DNA of 64,000 nucleotides from Pyropia haitanensis (lineage: Eukaryota > Rhodophyta > Bangiophyceae > Bangiales > Bangiaceae): contig SDUX01000008.1 in the NCBI GenBank assembly GCA_008729055.1, positions 3,931,756 through 3,995,755 of the forward strand, given 5' to 3'. The first letter of the stretch is position 1, and each line of letters starts with the position of its first letter. The notes under the pieces are model-generated. The model was not told where the DNA came from. It did not search any database and saw only the letters and a list, made by a program, of their open reading frames with translations. The position numbers were made by a program, and so were the translations under genes. Below, piece after piece: positions 34,043 to 44,487 of the stretch.

Positions 34043-35613
34043 ATGGCGTTTGTTGCCGCCGCGTCGGTTGCCCTCGGCTCTGCCGCCACCACGGCCCGCG
34101 CCACTTGCCAGTACGTTGCATTGTCAGGCTCTGTTGAGACCAGCGGCCGTCGTTGAGCCCCGTGTTGAACGGGTGGGACTTGCGGTCGTCGTTGCACGTC
34201 GAAGGTCGCGGCTGGATGCGCGTGGCTGGCGGGTGCAGTCTGGTACTGCTGTGTTGGCGAGATATCCAGGGATGAGACGGGTGGGGAGTGGGGACATTGA
34301 GTACGCGTTGGGTGGGTATGCATTGTGTGTGGTGGCGTGTGCCTCTGCCCACTTGTCGAATGCAGTGTGCTGATCCGCTGACCCGCTGATGCTTTTCTGC
34401 CGATGCATTTTGCTCTTGGTGACTCTTTTGGTGCCACAGGGTCGGTGAGACGGCCTTTGTCTCTCGCAGCCATGTGGCTGCCCGCCTGCCGGCCGCGACC
34501 GCGCCGGTTCGCATGAGCACCAACAGCCCCGGTGTGGTGGGCGAGGCGAGCAAGTTTGCCGACGAGCTTGTGGCCACCGCCAACGCGATTGCCGCCCCGG
34601 GCAAGGGCATCCTCGCTGTGGATGAGAGCACAAAGACCATTGGCAAGCGCCTGGCATCCATTGGCGTGGAGAACACGGAGGAGAACCGCCAGGCGTACCG
34701 TGGTCTGCTGTTCAACTGTGAGGGCCTGGGCGAGTACATTTCCGGGGCGATCCTGTACGAGGAGACCCTGTACCAGAGCTCTGCCGAGGGCAAGCCGTTT
34801 GTGGACTGCCTGAAGGCCATTGGTGTTATTCCTGGCATCAAGGTGGACATGGGCCTCGCCCCCCTGGGCGGTGCCGAGTCGTTCGAGACGTGGTGCACGG
34901 GTCTGGACGGCCTCGCGGAGCGTGCGGCGGCCTACTACAAGCAGGGCGCCCGCTTTGCCAAGTGGCGCGCGGTGCTGCAGATCTCGGCCAACACGCCGTC
35001 CAACCTGAGCATCCAGGAGAACGCCTGGGGCCTGGCCCGGTACGCCAAGACCGTCCAGGACGCTGGTCTGGTGCCCATCATTGAGCCGGAGATCCTCATG
35101 GACGGGGACCACGACATTGACACCACCGCCGCCGTCCAGGAGAAGGTCCTGGCTGCCGTGTACAAGGCGTGTGATCTGTGCGGCGTGTACTTGGAGGGCT
35201 CCCTGCTCAAGCCCAACATGACGGTCCCTGGCGCGGACTGGAAGGGCACGACCTCCCCCGAGGAGGTGGGCGCCTACACCGTCCGGACGCTGGAGCGCCG
35301 CGTGCCCGCGGCCGTTCCCGGTGTGACCTTCCTGTCGGGCGGCATGTCGGAGGAGGAGGCGTCGGTGAACCTCAACGCCATGAACAAGATCGAGCGCAAG
35401 GGCCCCTGGGCGCTGACCTTCAGCTACGGCCGTGCCCTGCAGCAGTCGACGCTCAAGGCGTGGGCGGGCAAGAAGGAGAACGTTGAGGCCGCGCAGGCTG
35501 CGCTCATGGCCCGGGCGCGGGCCAACTCCAAGGCCTCCAAGGGCGAGTACGTGCCCGGGTCGGAGCCGACGGCGGACGCGGTGGGCACCTTTGAGGCTGG
35601 GTACAAGTATTAG
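34043..35613 (+). CDS. FBA: fructose-bisphosphate aldolase class I, plastid (one intron)
   Basis: It cleaves or condenses fructose-1,6-bisphosphate in glycolysis and the Calvin cycle. Exon 1, 34043-34110 ([20 protein letters not shown]), and exon 2, 34440-35613, join at a split CA|G codon. The 329-nt intron begins GTACGT and ends ACAG. The protein is 413 residues with a presequence of about 50. Family blocks: [72 protein letters not shown], the Schiff-base Lys in [10 protein letters not shown], and [12 protein letters not shown]. The C-terminal Tyr is kept (AGYKY). Codon use is less extreme (more T-ending codons) than flanking genes, consistent with high expression. The spliced start is preferred because the exon 2 frame has no upstream ATG with a presequence. 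A T13 run follows at about 35668. Confidence 0.95.
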
Positions 35614-35980
35614 GGAAGCGGCGCCTTGCTTTTTGAAACCCCATTTATGAATCCGTTCCATCCCCTTTTTTTTTTTTCTACTCAATTGCGTCGTGTGGGT
35701 CCCGGTGCTTAGAAGCTGAAGGTCGACGCTGTCGATGGGAGCCTGTGCAAACTTGGGTTCCAAAGCATCTGTATCATGGTCTCGTGCGTGGTGTCGTGTG
35801 CTACCTCCGTGGCAGTGAGTGCGAGAGGCACTGCCACCTTCGTTGGCTTGGTGAAGCGGTGGAAGTGTTCTGTTGTGTTTTTTCGCACGCGCGCTGTTTT
35901 ACCCCTCGTGTCGTCTCACCGACTCTCATCAATGAAAAGCGCACCTTCACCGCCAAACAGTGACTCGTTTGCTTGATTGC
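35614..35980. other. convergent 3' flanks, aldolase / FkbM gene
   Basis: A 367-nt, comparatively AT-rich spacer with a T13 run and several T-rich stretches. Nothing else seen. Confidence 0.4.
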
Positions 35981-37461
35981 CTAAACCACCAGCTTGAGAG
36001 GCTCAACACACTGAAAGAGGTGGTTGAAGCGTCCGAGCAGCTCTGACCGGAGCGGGTCGTCTGAGCGGATGGCAAAGCAGTTCTGCCAGCCCATGTTGGC
36101 CCGCTCGTCCACCTCGGGCATGGCAAAGGCGCCATCAAAGCGCACAAACTGGGGCGACACCTTGTACGACTCAAAGCCGTGGCCGGCCAGCAGCTCCGCC
36201 GCCTGCGCATGGGTGGTGCCCGGGCCATTCACCAACGCCATCAGCAGGTGGCACTCCCAGAGCACAAACCGGGTGCGCTGCAGCGCCGCGGGAGCGCCCT
36301 GCAAGGCGGTCACGTCCCACCCCTCCGTGTCGATCTTTAGGAAATCAATGGGGTATCGCCGCGACGGGTCCACCCACCCGGCAGGGACAAGCGCAGGGTT
36401 GGCGAGGATGTCGTCGAGGGGTTCTACTGGAAGTTTCTGTGGGCGCCAGATGTCAAAGGTCCCCAGAGTCAGGAGCAGCATGCCAGCCAGTCGCGAGGCA
36501 CGTCATGAGATGGGGGGGGGGGGAGAAAAAATGGGAAGGAAGCAGGGTACTCGCGTACCAGCTCGGTCGCTCCATGCGTCCTGTCAGTGGACCACTGCAA
36601 AGAAATCACCAAGGGACACCCAACACGCACCACAGGCGCCGCCCCAACAGACCAGCACCACAACAGAGAGCAACAGGCACCCAGTGGGACGGCGCTGAAA
36701 CGTACTACGTAATCAAACTCCTTCGAGAAGAAACCCACCGACCCTGCGGATTGGATGGCCGCCCGCTCCAGGCTCGTATCCCCCTTGGGCACCCTAAAGT
36801 GCATCTCTGTCGTCGCGTTGCCCACCAGCCGCTGCACCACCGCGACCGTGTCGCTCTTGTCGACAAACGTCGACCTCAGCGCCTTGGCCGCCACGGGGTT
36901 CCCTTCCACCAGCACCACGTGGGCGGCCTCGCCATAGATGGCGCGCCAGACGGGCACGTTTTGGCCCCGGTTGGCGCCCACGTCCACCACCAGCGGCGTT
37001 ACCGGCGCGCTGCCGGCCGCGGCGGCCGCGTCCGTGCCCGCGTCCACCAGGGCGCCTCGCAGGGCCAACAGCGCCGCTTTGAGGCCCCACGCGCCATTCT
37101 CCGCGTGGAAGTCCTTGAGGTGGGTGAGCATGTAGTGGCGGGCGGCGTCCTTGCACTCGCGGATGCCCTCGAGGTCGGCGGTAGACAGAGTCTCGGTCAG
37201 GGTGTCGGGGCGGTCGCCGACCCTCGGTGGGACGCCACCCACGGCAAGGGCGGCGCGGTCGGGGGCGGCCATGTTGACGGCGCGCCCCCTGCTCAGGAGC
37301 TCCGGCGACACATCGCCGTGAGCCACGGACCACACGCCGCCCACGCGCAGCAGGCCCCACAACACCACCACCGCGCCCGTCGTCGCGGCCGCGCACGCCA
37401 GCGCCACCTGCGGACGGGTCGCCGGCTTGCGCCAGTGGGCTGCGACGGCAGAGGAGGCCAT
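35981..37461 (-). CDS. FkbM-family methyltransferase, membrane-anchored (one intron)
   Basis: Exon 1, 36706-37461, and exon 2, 35981-36436, are joined in phase 0 across a 269-nt intron (GTACGT...CACAG), giving 403 residues. The N-terminus from ATG 37461 (MASSAVAAHWRKPATRPQ) is followed by a hydrophobic helix (VALACAAATTGAVVVLWGLL), a likely signal anchor. The SAM domain reads PLVVDVGANRGQNVPVWRAI, then VVLVEGNPVAAKAL. Across the junction come VPVEPLDDIL-type residues and IDFLKIDTEGWDVTALQGAP, the FkbM hallmark I-D-x-E-G. FkbM enzymes are mostly sugar or small-molecule O-methyltransferases; with a signal anchor, polysaccharide methylation in the secretory pathway is plausible but inferred. Presence of both domain halves in the spliced product supports the intron. 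Confidence 0.88.
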
Positions 37462-38866
37462 TAGGGGGTCCCCACCCAGCATGCCAAGCGGAAGAGGCGG
37501 GAGGTGGGCACCACCGGTGAGGAGGGGGGGGATGATGCGGGGCGGATGCGGGGCTGCGGTTCGCCGGGAGTATGACGCAGGCCAGCCAGGCGGGGACAAG
37601 AGCAGCAAGAAGGGACAGTGCCCACCGTGACGCGCTGCACCACAACCACTTCAGGTCCCCCCGGCCGTGGCTGCGTCCGTGGTACGGCGTGCCCCCCGCG
37701 GCGTGCAGCAGCGGCGCCGTGGATCCAGCGGCCGGTGACATCGTGGTGGGGGGCAACCTCACACAGACCCGTCCACAGCAGCTCAGGTCACGTACAGTAG
37801 TCAGGACGGAGCGGACGGGTCGGAAGTCCCGGTGCGCTCGCCACCAACCCCCCCCATGGTCAAGGACGGAAACCGCGGCTGGATGCCGACGCTGCTGCCG
37901 ACGACCGCGCGCGGCGCGCGGCGCGTCGGCGCCGTTGACCGACAAAGCGCCCACTGTCGGTTGGGAGCGGTAGGCGGCCACGTCCGCGGGCTCGGTCGCG
38001 ACCCGCACCATCGTGGCCGCTGGCGGATCACGCGGGACACCAGCCGAAAGAGACAGGGAATATCCTATTAACTGAAAGAACGTTCGAGTTTATGGAAATG
38101 CCCCCACCTTTGGGCCTGCTTTCGTAGGACTTGCGAAATGACTTGGCCACAGGCCGCTTGCGTTGAAGACTGCTGCCCAGCTGGATGACCCGAGGCGACG
38201 ACCGGAGTGGCGGCCGTCTGCCCCCGCTCATCCCTCCCCTCCTCACCCCCAGAAACCCCTTCAGTTCGCTCTGACCCCCGGGACAAGCCCAGGTCAGGGC
38301 GGAACCGCGCGCGGCAGAGCCGCGGTGGTCTCCACCCTCCCCCCCCCCCCCCTAGGCAAACGTCATCTCCAGCAGCGGCAGCGGCGGCTCGTCTACGCCC
38401 ACCTCTGGCACTTCCGCCAGCAGCAGTAGCTGCACATCCACCCGACGCGGCCACACAGCCCCCCCTCGGGCCACGCCAGTGTCGACCACCCGCAGTGGCG
38501 CGCCGCCGCCCCCCCCACCCCGCCCTCTACAGTCTCACGGCCACGACTACCGTCGCCACGGCGGGGGCGGTCGAACCATCATCGCCGCCGTCCCGCTGCA
38601 TCCCCCACCCACGGCCATCGCCGCGTGGCCGCGGCTGGGCGCCACCGCCGCCGCGTCGGTGGCCGTCCCCGCCTGCGATGAGGCCGCCCACGTCCAAGCA
38701 ACGCAAAAGTAGAAGAGAAAGACGCCGCCACCACCCCCCACCGCCACCACCGCCGTCGCCAGCGACACGCCAAGCGCCGACACCCGCAGGTCACCACACC
38801 CGCTCCCCTCTCTTGGCCACCCACAAAGCCCGCCTCACCCTTGCCCCGCCACTCGCCCCCCACAGC
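37462..38866. other. intergenic region between FkbM and RFC4-like genes
   Basis: 1.4 kb. The FkbM promoter should lie at its left end. I see no gene; short frames (e.g. 38068-38454 minus) are low-complexity. Poly-C tracts occur at about 38340 and 38510. Confidence 0.35.
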
Positions 38867-40009
38867 CTACGTTGCCGAGGGCAAGATGGACATTGGGGAC
38901 GCGCCGCTGCGGCCAACGCCAAACACGACCATCAAGCAGCAGCCCACGTCGAGCAGCTGGATGAGCTCATCGGCGCCGTCAATCAGCCGCCGCTCCGCGT
39001 CGGCCAGTTTGACCGCCACCGCCGCCTTTTGTAGGTCGTCCATGGCCGCGACGCCACCGGCGGCGCCGTCGGCCGGCGCGCCGCCCCCTTTACCCTCTGG
39101 CCCCTCCTTCCCCTTGCCGCTGGCGCTCAGCCGGCGGCCGAGCTCCTCGAGCACCGCCGTCGCGGCGTACCCCCCCCCCACCAGCGCCTCCACCGCCGCG
39201 CGGACGGCGGGAAACTGGCCCGACGCGGCGGCCGCCTCGAGGCCCGCCACCACCCCCGCCGGCAGCGTGCACGCCGCCGCGGCGACCGCCTCTGCGGACA
39301 GCGCCTCGTCCGCCGCGGCGCCGCGCGACGCCGACTGCAGCAGCGTAATCGCGCGGCGGAGGTCCCCCCCCGACGCGTCCACCAGCGCGTCGCGGGCGGC
39401 GGCGGGGAGGGCCACCCCCTCCGCCGCGGCGATCGTATCGAGCGTGTCGCCGACGGCGGCGGCGGGGAGCGGCGCGAAGCGGAACTTGGCGCACCGGCTG
39501 GCGAGCGGCGGGATAACCCGCGACACGTAGTTGCAGATGAGCACGAACCGCGTGACGCGGCTGGTCGTCTCCATCGCCCGCCGCAACGCGGTCTGCGCGT
39601 CGGCAGTGACCGCGTCGGCCTCGTCGAGGATGATGAGCTTGTAGGGGGGCGTCGGGTGGCCCGCGGGGGTGGTGTAGGCGGCCGCGACGGCGCCGGCGGC
39701 AAAGGTGTTGATCCGGTCCCGGACGACCGCGATGCCCCGCTCATCCGACGCGTTGAGCTCGAGGACGCGGGCGGCGTAGGCGGCGCCGCCGGGGGGGCCG
39801 TAGAGCTCGCGCGCGAGCGCCAGCGCGGTGGACGTCTTGCCCGTGCCGGGCGGGCCGTAGAGGAGCAGGTGGGGGAGGTTGGCCCGCGCCGACGCGACCG
39901 ACCGGGTAAGGGTGGACACCGCCTGCGCCTGGTGGCGGACGTCGGCGATCGTGGCGGGGCGGTACTTTTCGACCCACGGGAGTAGGACAGACGGGCGCGC
40001 TTCCGGCAT
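38867..40009 (-). CDS. RFC4: replication factor C small subunit, yeast Rfc2 / human RFC4 type
   Basis: A nuclear clamp-loader AAA+ subunit. The orthologue-specific beginning is LLPWVEKYRPATIADVRHQA. Walker A is YGPPGTGKTSTALALARELY (also characteristic of this subunit), then LELNASDERGIAVVRDRIN and Walker B IILDEADAVTADAQTALRR. Sensor 1/SRC is FVLICNYVSRVIPPLASRC, and the collar helices end VKLADAERRLIDGADELIQ. 380 residues from ATG 40009 (MPEARPSVLLPW). The frame opens upstream to 40306 without conserved sequence. An inserted Ala/Gly/Pro-rich segment (AAAYTTPAGHPTPP) lies between the NASDERG block and Walker B, where the family normally has a short loop. No intron. Its divergent promoter with the UBL-FKBP gene contains an E2F-type site. 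The symbol follows human nomenclature. Confidence 0.94.
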   Translation of the reverse strand: MPEARPSVLLPWVEKYRPATIADVRHQAQAVSTLTRSVASARANLPHLLLYGPPGTGKTSTALALARELYGPPGGAAYAARVLELNASDERGIAVVRDRINTFAAGAVAAAYTTPAGHPTPPYKLIILDEADAVTADAQTALRRAMETTSRVTRFVLICNYVSRVIPPLASRCAKFRFAPLPAAAVGDTLDTIAAAEGVALPAAARDALVDASGGDLRRAITLLQSASRGAAADEALSAEAVAAAACTLPAGVVAGLEAAAASGQFPAVRAAVEALVGGGYAATAVLEELGRRLSASGKGKEGPEGKGGGAPADGAAGGVAAMDDLQKAAVAVKLADAERRLIDGADELIQLLDVGCCLMVVFGVGRSGASPMSILPSAT

Positions 40010-40350
40010 GGCGACGATGGGGAGGGACGGGAGGGAGGGATGAGTGAGCAGGGGGGTGCGTGGCGTGGTGCAAGAGGACGGGAAGCAAGGGGGGCGGGAA
40101 GAGAGGCGGGCCGTGATGGTGGCAGAAAGAGAGGGAGGGAGCAAAGCGAGCAGCGCACGGGATAAATGAATGAAGAACGAGGGCAATGGGACGTCCGGCG
40201 ACAGCGGCGGCGAGGCAGCGCGGAAATGAAGACCTTGCTCCACACGGTGTGGGGAGCGAGTCGTGCGAAGCACCGCTGACGTGACGGGCGCCGTGTACGT
40301 ATACACGTGTGCGGGCGCCTCTGCTCGGACGCAAGACCGGTGCCCTAGGG

Positions 40351-40361
40351 TTTGGCGGGAA
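40351..40361. promoter_or_regulatory. E2F-type site upstream of RFC4-like gene
   Basis: TTTGGCGGGAA lies 342 nt upstream of the RFC4-like ATG and about 400 nt upstream of the UBL-FKBP ATG. It is the inverted copy of the 11-mer found upstream of the RFC2-like gene at 20525-20535. E2F control of replication genes is established in plants and animals; here it is inferred from the motif. Confidence 0.55.
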
Positions 40362-40759
40362 GGCTAGAAAAGTACTCCTTTGTATTTCATCTTGCTGGTT
40401 ACTTTTTAACACGGAGTGACTTGGCGAACCCATGTAACGTTACATGCGAAAGTTCGGAGGTGACCGCACGAGATTCACGGTTTGCTACCGCGGGCAGGCT
40501 CGTCTTGGTGGGTGGGGGGGTCTCGCCGGCGCCTGGCTTCGCTGCAGAAATCGCTCGCCCCCTCGTCGTTGTCACCGCCGTCGCCCGTGTGCCTGGACGC
40601 CGCAGGTTGCCCCCTCGCGCCTGTGGTGGTGGGCACCATCATTTCTGTTTTTTCTTCTCTTTCCCCCTTCCCTCTCGTGTCACCCACTTGGTGCACGCGC
40701 ACGCCGACCCCCCGCCTCCGGTCACCGCCTTGCCCCCCCCCCCCACCGTTGTCTGCGCG
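40362..40759. promoter_or_regulatory. divergent promoter region RFC4-like / UBL-FKBP
   Basis: With 40010-40350 this forms a 750-nt divergent intergenic region. The segment near 40370-40450 is AT-richer, with repeated GTAACGTTACAT-like sequence at about 40435, followed by a C/T-rich leader into the ATG at 40760. Confidence 0.35.
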
Positions 40760-42526
40760 ATGACGTCCAAGGTGCTCGCCCGCTGCTTCAATGGCAAGAC
40801 CTATGAGCTAAGCCCGGCGGCCGACGCGACGGTCGGCTCCCTCCAGGCCATGATCTCCAAGGAGTCGGGTATCGACGCAGACCGGCAGACGCTGCTCTTC
40901 AACCGCGCCGTCCTCAGCGACCCGTCCGCGCCGCTGTCGTCCATCAACATCCCCGACGGCGCGACGGTGAGCGTGGTGCGGCGGGTGGGGAAGGCCGCCG
41001 CCGCGTCGTCTACCGCCAGCCGCGCGACGCCGGCGGCGGCCAAGTCGACCACCACGTCGGCGACGACGGCGACGACGGCGGCGACGGCGTCGTCGCCGTC
41101 GGCGACGGGGGCGTCCAAGGGGGGCGCCCTGGGGGGGAAGGGTGGTGGCGGCGGCGGCTCCAAGGCGGCGGCGTCGTCGCCGCCGCCGGCAGCCGCGTCG
41201 GGCGGGTCGGGCGCGGCGGGCGCGGGCGGCCTCGAGGAGATGATGCGGAGCATGGGGCTGGGCGCGGGTGCGGGGGGTGCCGGCGGCGCCGGCGCGGGGG
41301 GCCCCAACCCGGCGGCCATGCAGCAGATGCAGCAGATGATGCAGATGCTGGGTGGCGGCATGGGCGGTGCGGCGGGCGGCGGCCTGGGGGGGGCGCCCGG
41401 CGGCGCCGGCGGTGGCGACATGATGGCGGGCATCCAAAACATGATGCAGTCCCTCTTCTCCTCCCCCGCCATGCAAGAATACCTCAATGACCCGGAGAAG
41501 CAGGAGCAGAGCAGGCAGATGCTCGCGTCCAACCCGCTGCTCACCCAGATGATGGGTGGGGCGGATATGGAGGCGGCCATCTCGGACCCGGCCAAGTGGC
41601 AAGAGTCGATGAACGCGGCGCGGCAACTGGTGTCGTCGCTCCCGGCGAATGCGGAGGGCGCCGCCGCGGCAGCCACGGGGGGTGCCGCCGCCGGCGGTGC
41701 GGGCGCCGCGGCGGCGTCCAAGGACGCCAAGGACGCCAAGGACGCGCCCGCGCAGACGCCGTTGGAGGCGGCGACGGCGGCGGCCAAGGCGTCGCCGCGG
41801 GACGGGTCGGGCATGACCCCCCCCCCCGGGGTGGACATGGACAAGCTGTCGCTCGCGTATGGCCACGCGCTGGGCCAGTCGCTGGTCAACTCGGGGCTGG
41901 GCCTGGACCCGCGGCGGGTGGTGGTGGGCTTTGAGGGCAGCGCGCTGCACAACAAGGAGTTCCCGATGCCCCTCCCCGAGTACGAGCGCCAGATGGGGGT
42001 GCTGCAGAACGTGGCGACCGAATACCTGGCGCGGGTCAACATGGAGGACGCGACGCGGTTCTTTGAGGAGGCCGCCGCGGACTCGTCCATCCGGGTGCTC
42101 GAGGCGGGCCGCGTGCTCATCGAGTCGGGGGAGGTGGCACCGGACGCGTCCAAGCCCGCCGCGGCGGCCGACGCGACGGTGCTGGTGCTGTTGCAGGGGC
42201 GGCTGCTCGACGGGCGCTTCTTCTACACCTACCCGTCGGCGGATGAGAGCGGGGAGAATGTACACCCGCTGACGCTGCCGCTCGCGGGCGCGCCGCCGGC
42301 GCTGACGGCGGGGCTGATTGGCATGCACGAGGGCGAGGAGCGCACGCTCTACGTCCATCCGTCCGCGTCGGAAGGCATGGCCGACATGTTTGGGGACCTC
42401 CTCCCACCAAACGCGCTGCTCATCTTTGACCTGGAGCTCGTCTCCGCGTCGGCGCCCGAGGAGGAGACGGCCGACGCGCCGGCCGCCACCGACGCGCCGG
42501 CGGCACCAGCAACAGCCGCCACCTAG
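40760..42526 (+). CDS. ubiquitin-like / STI1 / Mip-type FKBP fusion protein
   Basis: 588 residues in one uninterrupted frame with three recognisable parts. Residues about 1-77 form a ubiquitin-like domain (LARCFNGKTYELSPAADATV, LQAMISKESGIDADRQTLLF, INIPDGATVSVVRRVG). Residues about 185-300 are Met/Gln-rich STI1-type sequence as in ubiquilins (NPAAMQQMQQMMQML, MQSLFSSPAMQEYLNDPEKQ, MLASNPLLTQMMGG). Residues about 360-575 match Mip/FkpA-type FKBP: dimerising helices (MDKLSLAYGHALGQSLVNSG) and then the isomerase fold (IRVLEAGRVLIESGEV, LLQGRLLDGRFFYTYPS, LLPPNALLIFDLELVSA). Several FKBP active-site positions look substituted (the F-D pair reads F-Y; the Trp in the G-W motif reads Leu), so isomerase activity is doubtful. 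The usual ubiquilin UBA domain is absent. It probably acts in cytosolic protein quality control. The start at 40760 sits at the beginning of the UBL domain. Confidence 0.88.
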   Translation: MTSKVLARCFNGKTYELSPAADATVGSLQAMISKESGIDADRQTLLFNRAVLSDPSAPLSSINIPDGATVSVVRRVGKAAAASSTASRATPAAAKSTTTSATTATTAATASSPSATGASKGGALGGKGGGGGGSKAAASSPPPAAASGGSGAAGAGGLEEMMRSMGLGAGAGGAGGAGAGGPNPAAMQQMQQMMQMLGGGMGGAAGGGLGGAPGGAGGGDMMAGIQNMMQSLFSSPAMQEYLNDPEKQEQSRQMLASNPLLTQMMGGADMEAAISDPAKWQESMNAARQLVSSLPANAEGAAAAATGGAAAGGAGAAAASKDAKDAKDAPAQTPLEAATAAAKASPRDGSGMTPPPGVDMDKLSLAYGHALGQSLVNSGLGLDPRRVVVGFEGSALHNKEFPMPLPEYERQMGVLQNVATEYLARVNMEDATRFFEEAAADSSIRVLEAGRVLIESGEVAPDASKPAAAADATVLVLLQGRLLDGRFFYTYPSADESGENVHPLTLPLAGAPPALTAGLIGMHEGEERTLYVHPSASEGMADMFGDLLPPNALLIFDLELVSASAPEEETADAPAATDAPAAPATAAT

Positions 42527-43040
42527 GCAGTTTGCTAACGCACCTTGCGGCAGGTGCGCGGGGCTGGGGGGCGATAGCCGACTCTTTGGTGCATCCGTGC
42601 GTGCGCGTTTTTTTCTTTTTGCTGTGTGTGAGTATGTTTTGTGTCTAGTGTCCTCCCGCGTCTGCCTCTTTTTCTTTTTTGTTTTTGACACCGTCGCGGC
42701 GAACCCATCCGCGTGTGCGTGGGTGTGTCGTTGAATGGGACGGGAGGGCCCCCGGGGTTGTGACCAACAGCCGCTTTTCCGTCACGCACCCGCCCTTGGC
42801 GATGGTCGAGGAGCACGGGGGTGACCGCCCAGGAACCAGCGCGCCCCCGCCAGTTGGCCACGCAGTGCCTGGAAGTCCCGCCGCGGCCCACACACGCCCC
42901 CCCCCTCCCGCCCTGACTGCCCACGCACCGCCGACGCCACCGCCCACGCCGGCACGCCCCAGCAACCCCACTCCCCCCTCGCGCACCCCTCCGCCCTTTC
43001 CCCGCAGCTGCCCAGTGCCCCCCCACCCCACCACCCCCCG
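42527..43040. other. convergent intergenic region
   Basis: A 514-nt spacer between the UBL-FKBP and TrmB stop codons, T-rich at 42605-42690 on the plus strand. No gene seen. Confidence 0.4.
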
Positions 43041-44317
43041 TCAACACCCACCACCCGGAGCGGCGGCGGCGCCACCGCCGCCGCCATCGTCGTCGTCGGC
43101 ATCGTCGTCGACCGGGTCAGGCACCCGCCGCCAGGCGCCGACAAACTTGGCGCCCCCGTTGCGCTCCACCCGCTGCGCCTCGTCGGTGTGGTCGCGCACA
43201 AACGCGACCATTGGGTCCGCTGCCTGTGGGTAGGAGAGGGGCAAGAAGGGGGGCAGCATGAGCAGGGGGGCGGCGACGGGCGACGGCGCGCGCGCAGCGA
43301 CGGCAGCGTCGGCGAGGGTGACAAGAGCGGGGCGGCGCGCGGGTCAGTCGGCAGCGCAGACGGTGGCGGTCGCAGCCGCGGCGCCGGCGCAGCCGCGGCG
43401 CCGGCGGCGGTGCCGCCCACGCCACGCCGGCACGTCCCACACTCCATCCCCGAGCAGACCAAAGAAAAACCAAAAAAAAAAAAACGCGTTCGCGCCACCT
43501 CACACGCGCCACCACCCCACCCACCAACGTACCAGCTCCGCGTCGGTCAGCCGCACAAACAGCGGGTGCGCGTCAAAGCGGCTAAACATCCACGCGGACA
43601 GGACGTACACGTCGGTCACGGCGTACGCGACACCCCCCGGCGCCAGCACGTACGCGTACTCGGCGAGCAGGGCGCCGCTGATGATCCGCTGCCGGTGCTT
43701 CTTGCGCTTAAAGTGCGGGTCGGGGTAGCAGAAGAAGAGCTTGGTCAGCGTCGCCCGCGGGATGTAGTTGGGCAGGTACTTCATCGCGTTGGTGCGGACG
43801 TAGCCGACGTTGGTGTAGGCGGCCGGTGGGGCGGCTGTCGCCGCCGCCGCCGCCGGGGGGGTCGCCGCCTTGACCCGCGCCTCGGCGAGGCGGGCGGCGC
43901 AAAACTCGGTCACCCGCTCCCGGATTTCCATGCCGAGCATTGGCGTCGACGGGTGCCGCGCGGCGAGCGCCATCAGCAGGCCCCCAAACCCACACCCAAC
44001 GTCCAGCCACTCGACGTGCCGGCCGCCGGGGGAGCCCCCGCCGCTGCCGTCGCCGCCACCGCCGCTGCCGGCAACGGCGGGATCCCCCCCCCCGCGAGCA
44101 GCGGGATGAGCTCCGCCAGCCGCGCGTCCGCCGCACACGCGGGCGGCGCAAAGTTGCCGTCGGACAGCGGGTTGCTGTGCGCGCGGGCGCGGAACTGGCG
44201 CTTGTGGGTGACCCACCGGGGGGGGGGGGGATGGCGTCTGCCGCCGCCGTTGGCGGCGGGGGGAGGGGGGGGGGCGCCGGTACCGCTCCGCAACCGCCGC
44301 CACCGCCGCCGCCGTCG

Positions 44318-44360
<43 letters not shown>

Positions 44361-44487
44361 TGCTGCCGTCGCCGCCACCCGAGGGGGGGGGCACCGCCGG
44401 CGTGGCGGCCGCCGCCGGCGTGGCGGGCGGGGCGGCGGACGCGGCGGCGGCGGTGGCAGCCACCTCTGCCGTCGCCGGTGCGCTCAT
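43041..44487 (-). CDS. METTL1: tRNA (guanine-N7-)-methyltransferase catalytic subunit, METTL1/TrmB-type (one intron, two frame switches)
   Basis: It makes m7G46 in tRNA variable loops. Characteristic blocks appear in order. KRQFRARAHSNPLSDGNF is the conserved N-terminal R-x-H-x-N-P motif, then EWLDVGCGFGGLLMALAARH (motif I), MLGMEIRERV, and NVGYVRTNAMKYLPNYIP. Next are LTKLFFCYPDPHFKRKKHRQ (the P-D-P-H-F-K-x-K-H signature), YVLAPGGVAYAVTDV, and exon 2 DPMVAFVRDHTDEAQRVERN. Exon 1 ends at 43533 and exon 2 begins at 43223; the 309-nt intron is GTACGT...CACAG, phase 0. The start ATG 44487 (MSAPATAEVAATAAA) is followed by an Ala/Gly-rich leader. The frame switches at G13 44218-44230 and at C10 44084-44093. 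Exon 2 ends in an Asp/Gly-rich tail at 43041. It is divergent to the RING E3 gene. Confidence 0.85.
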
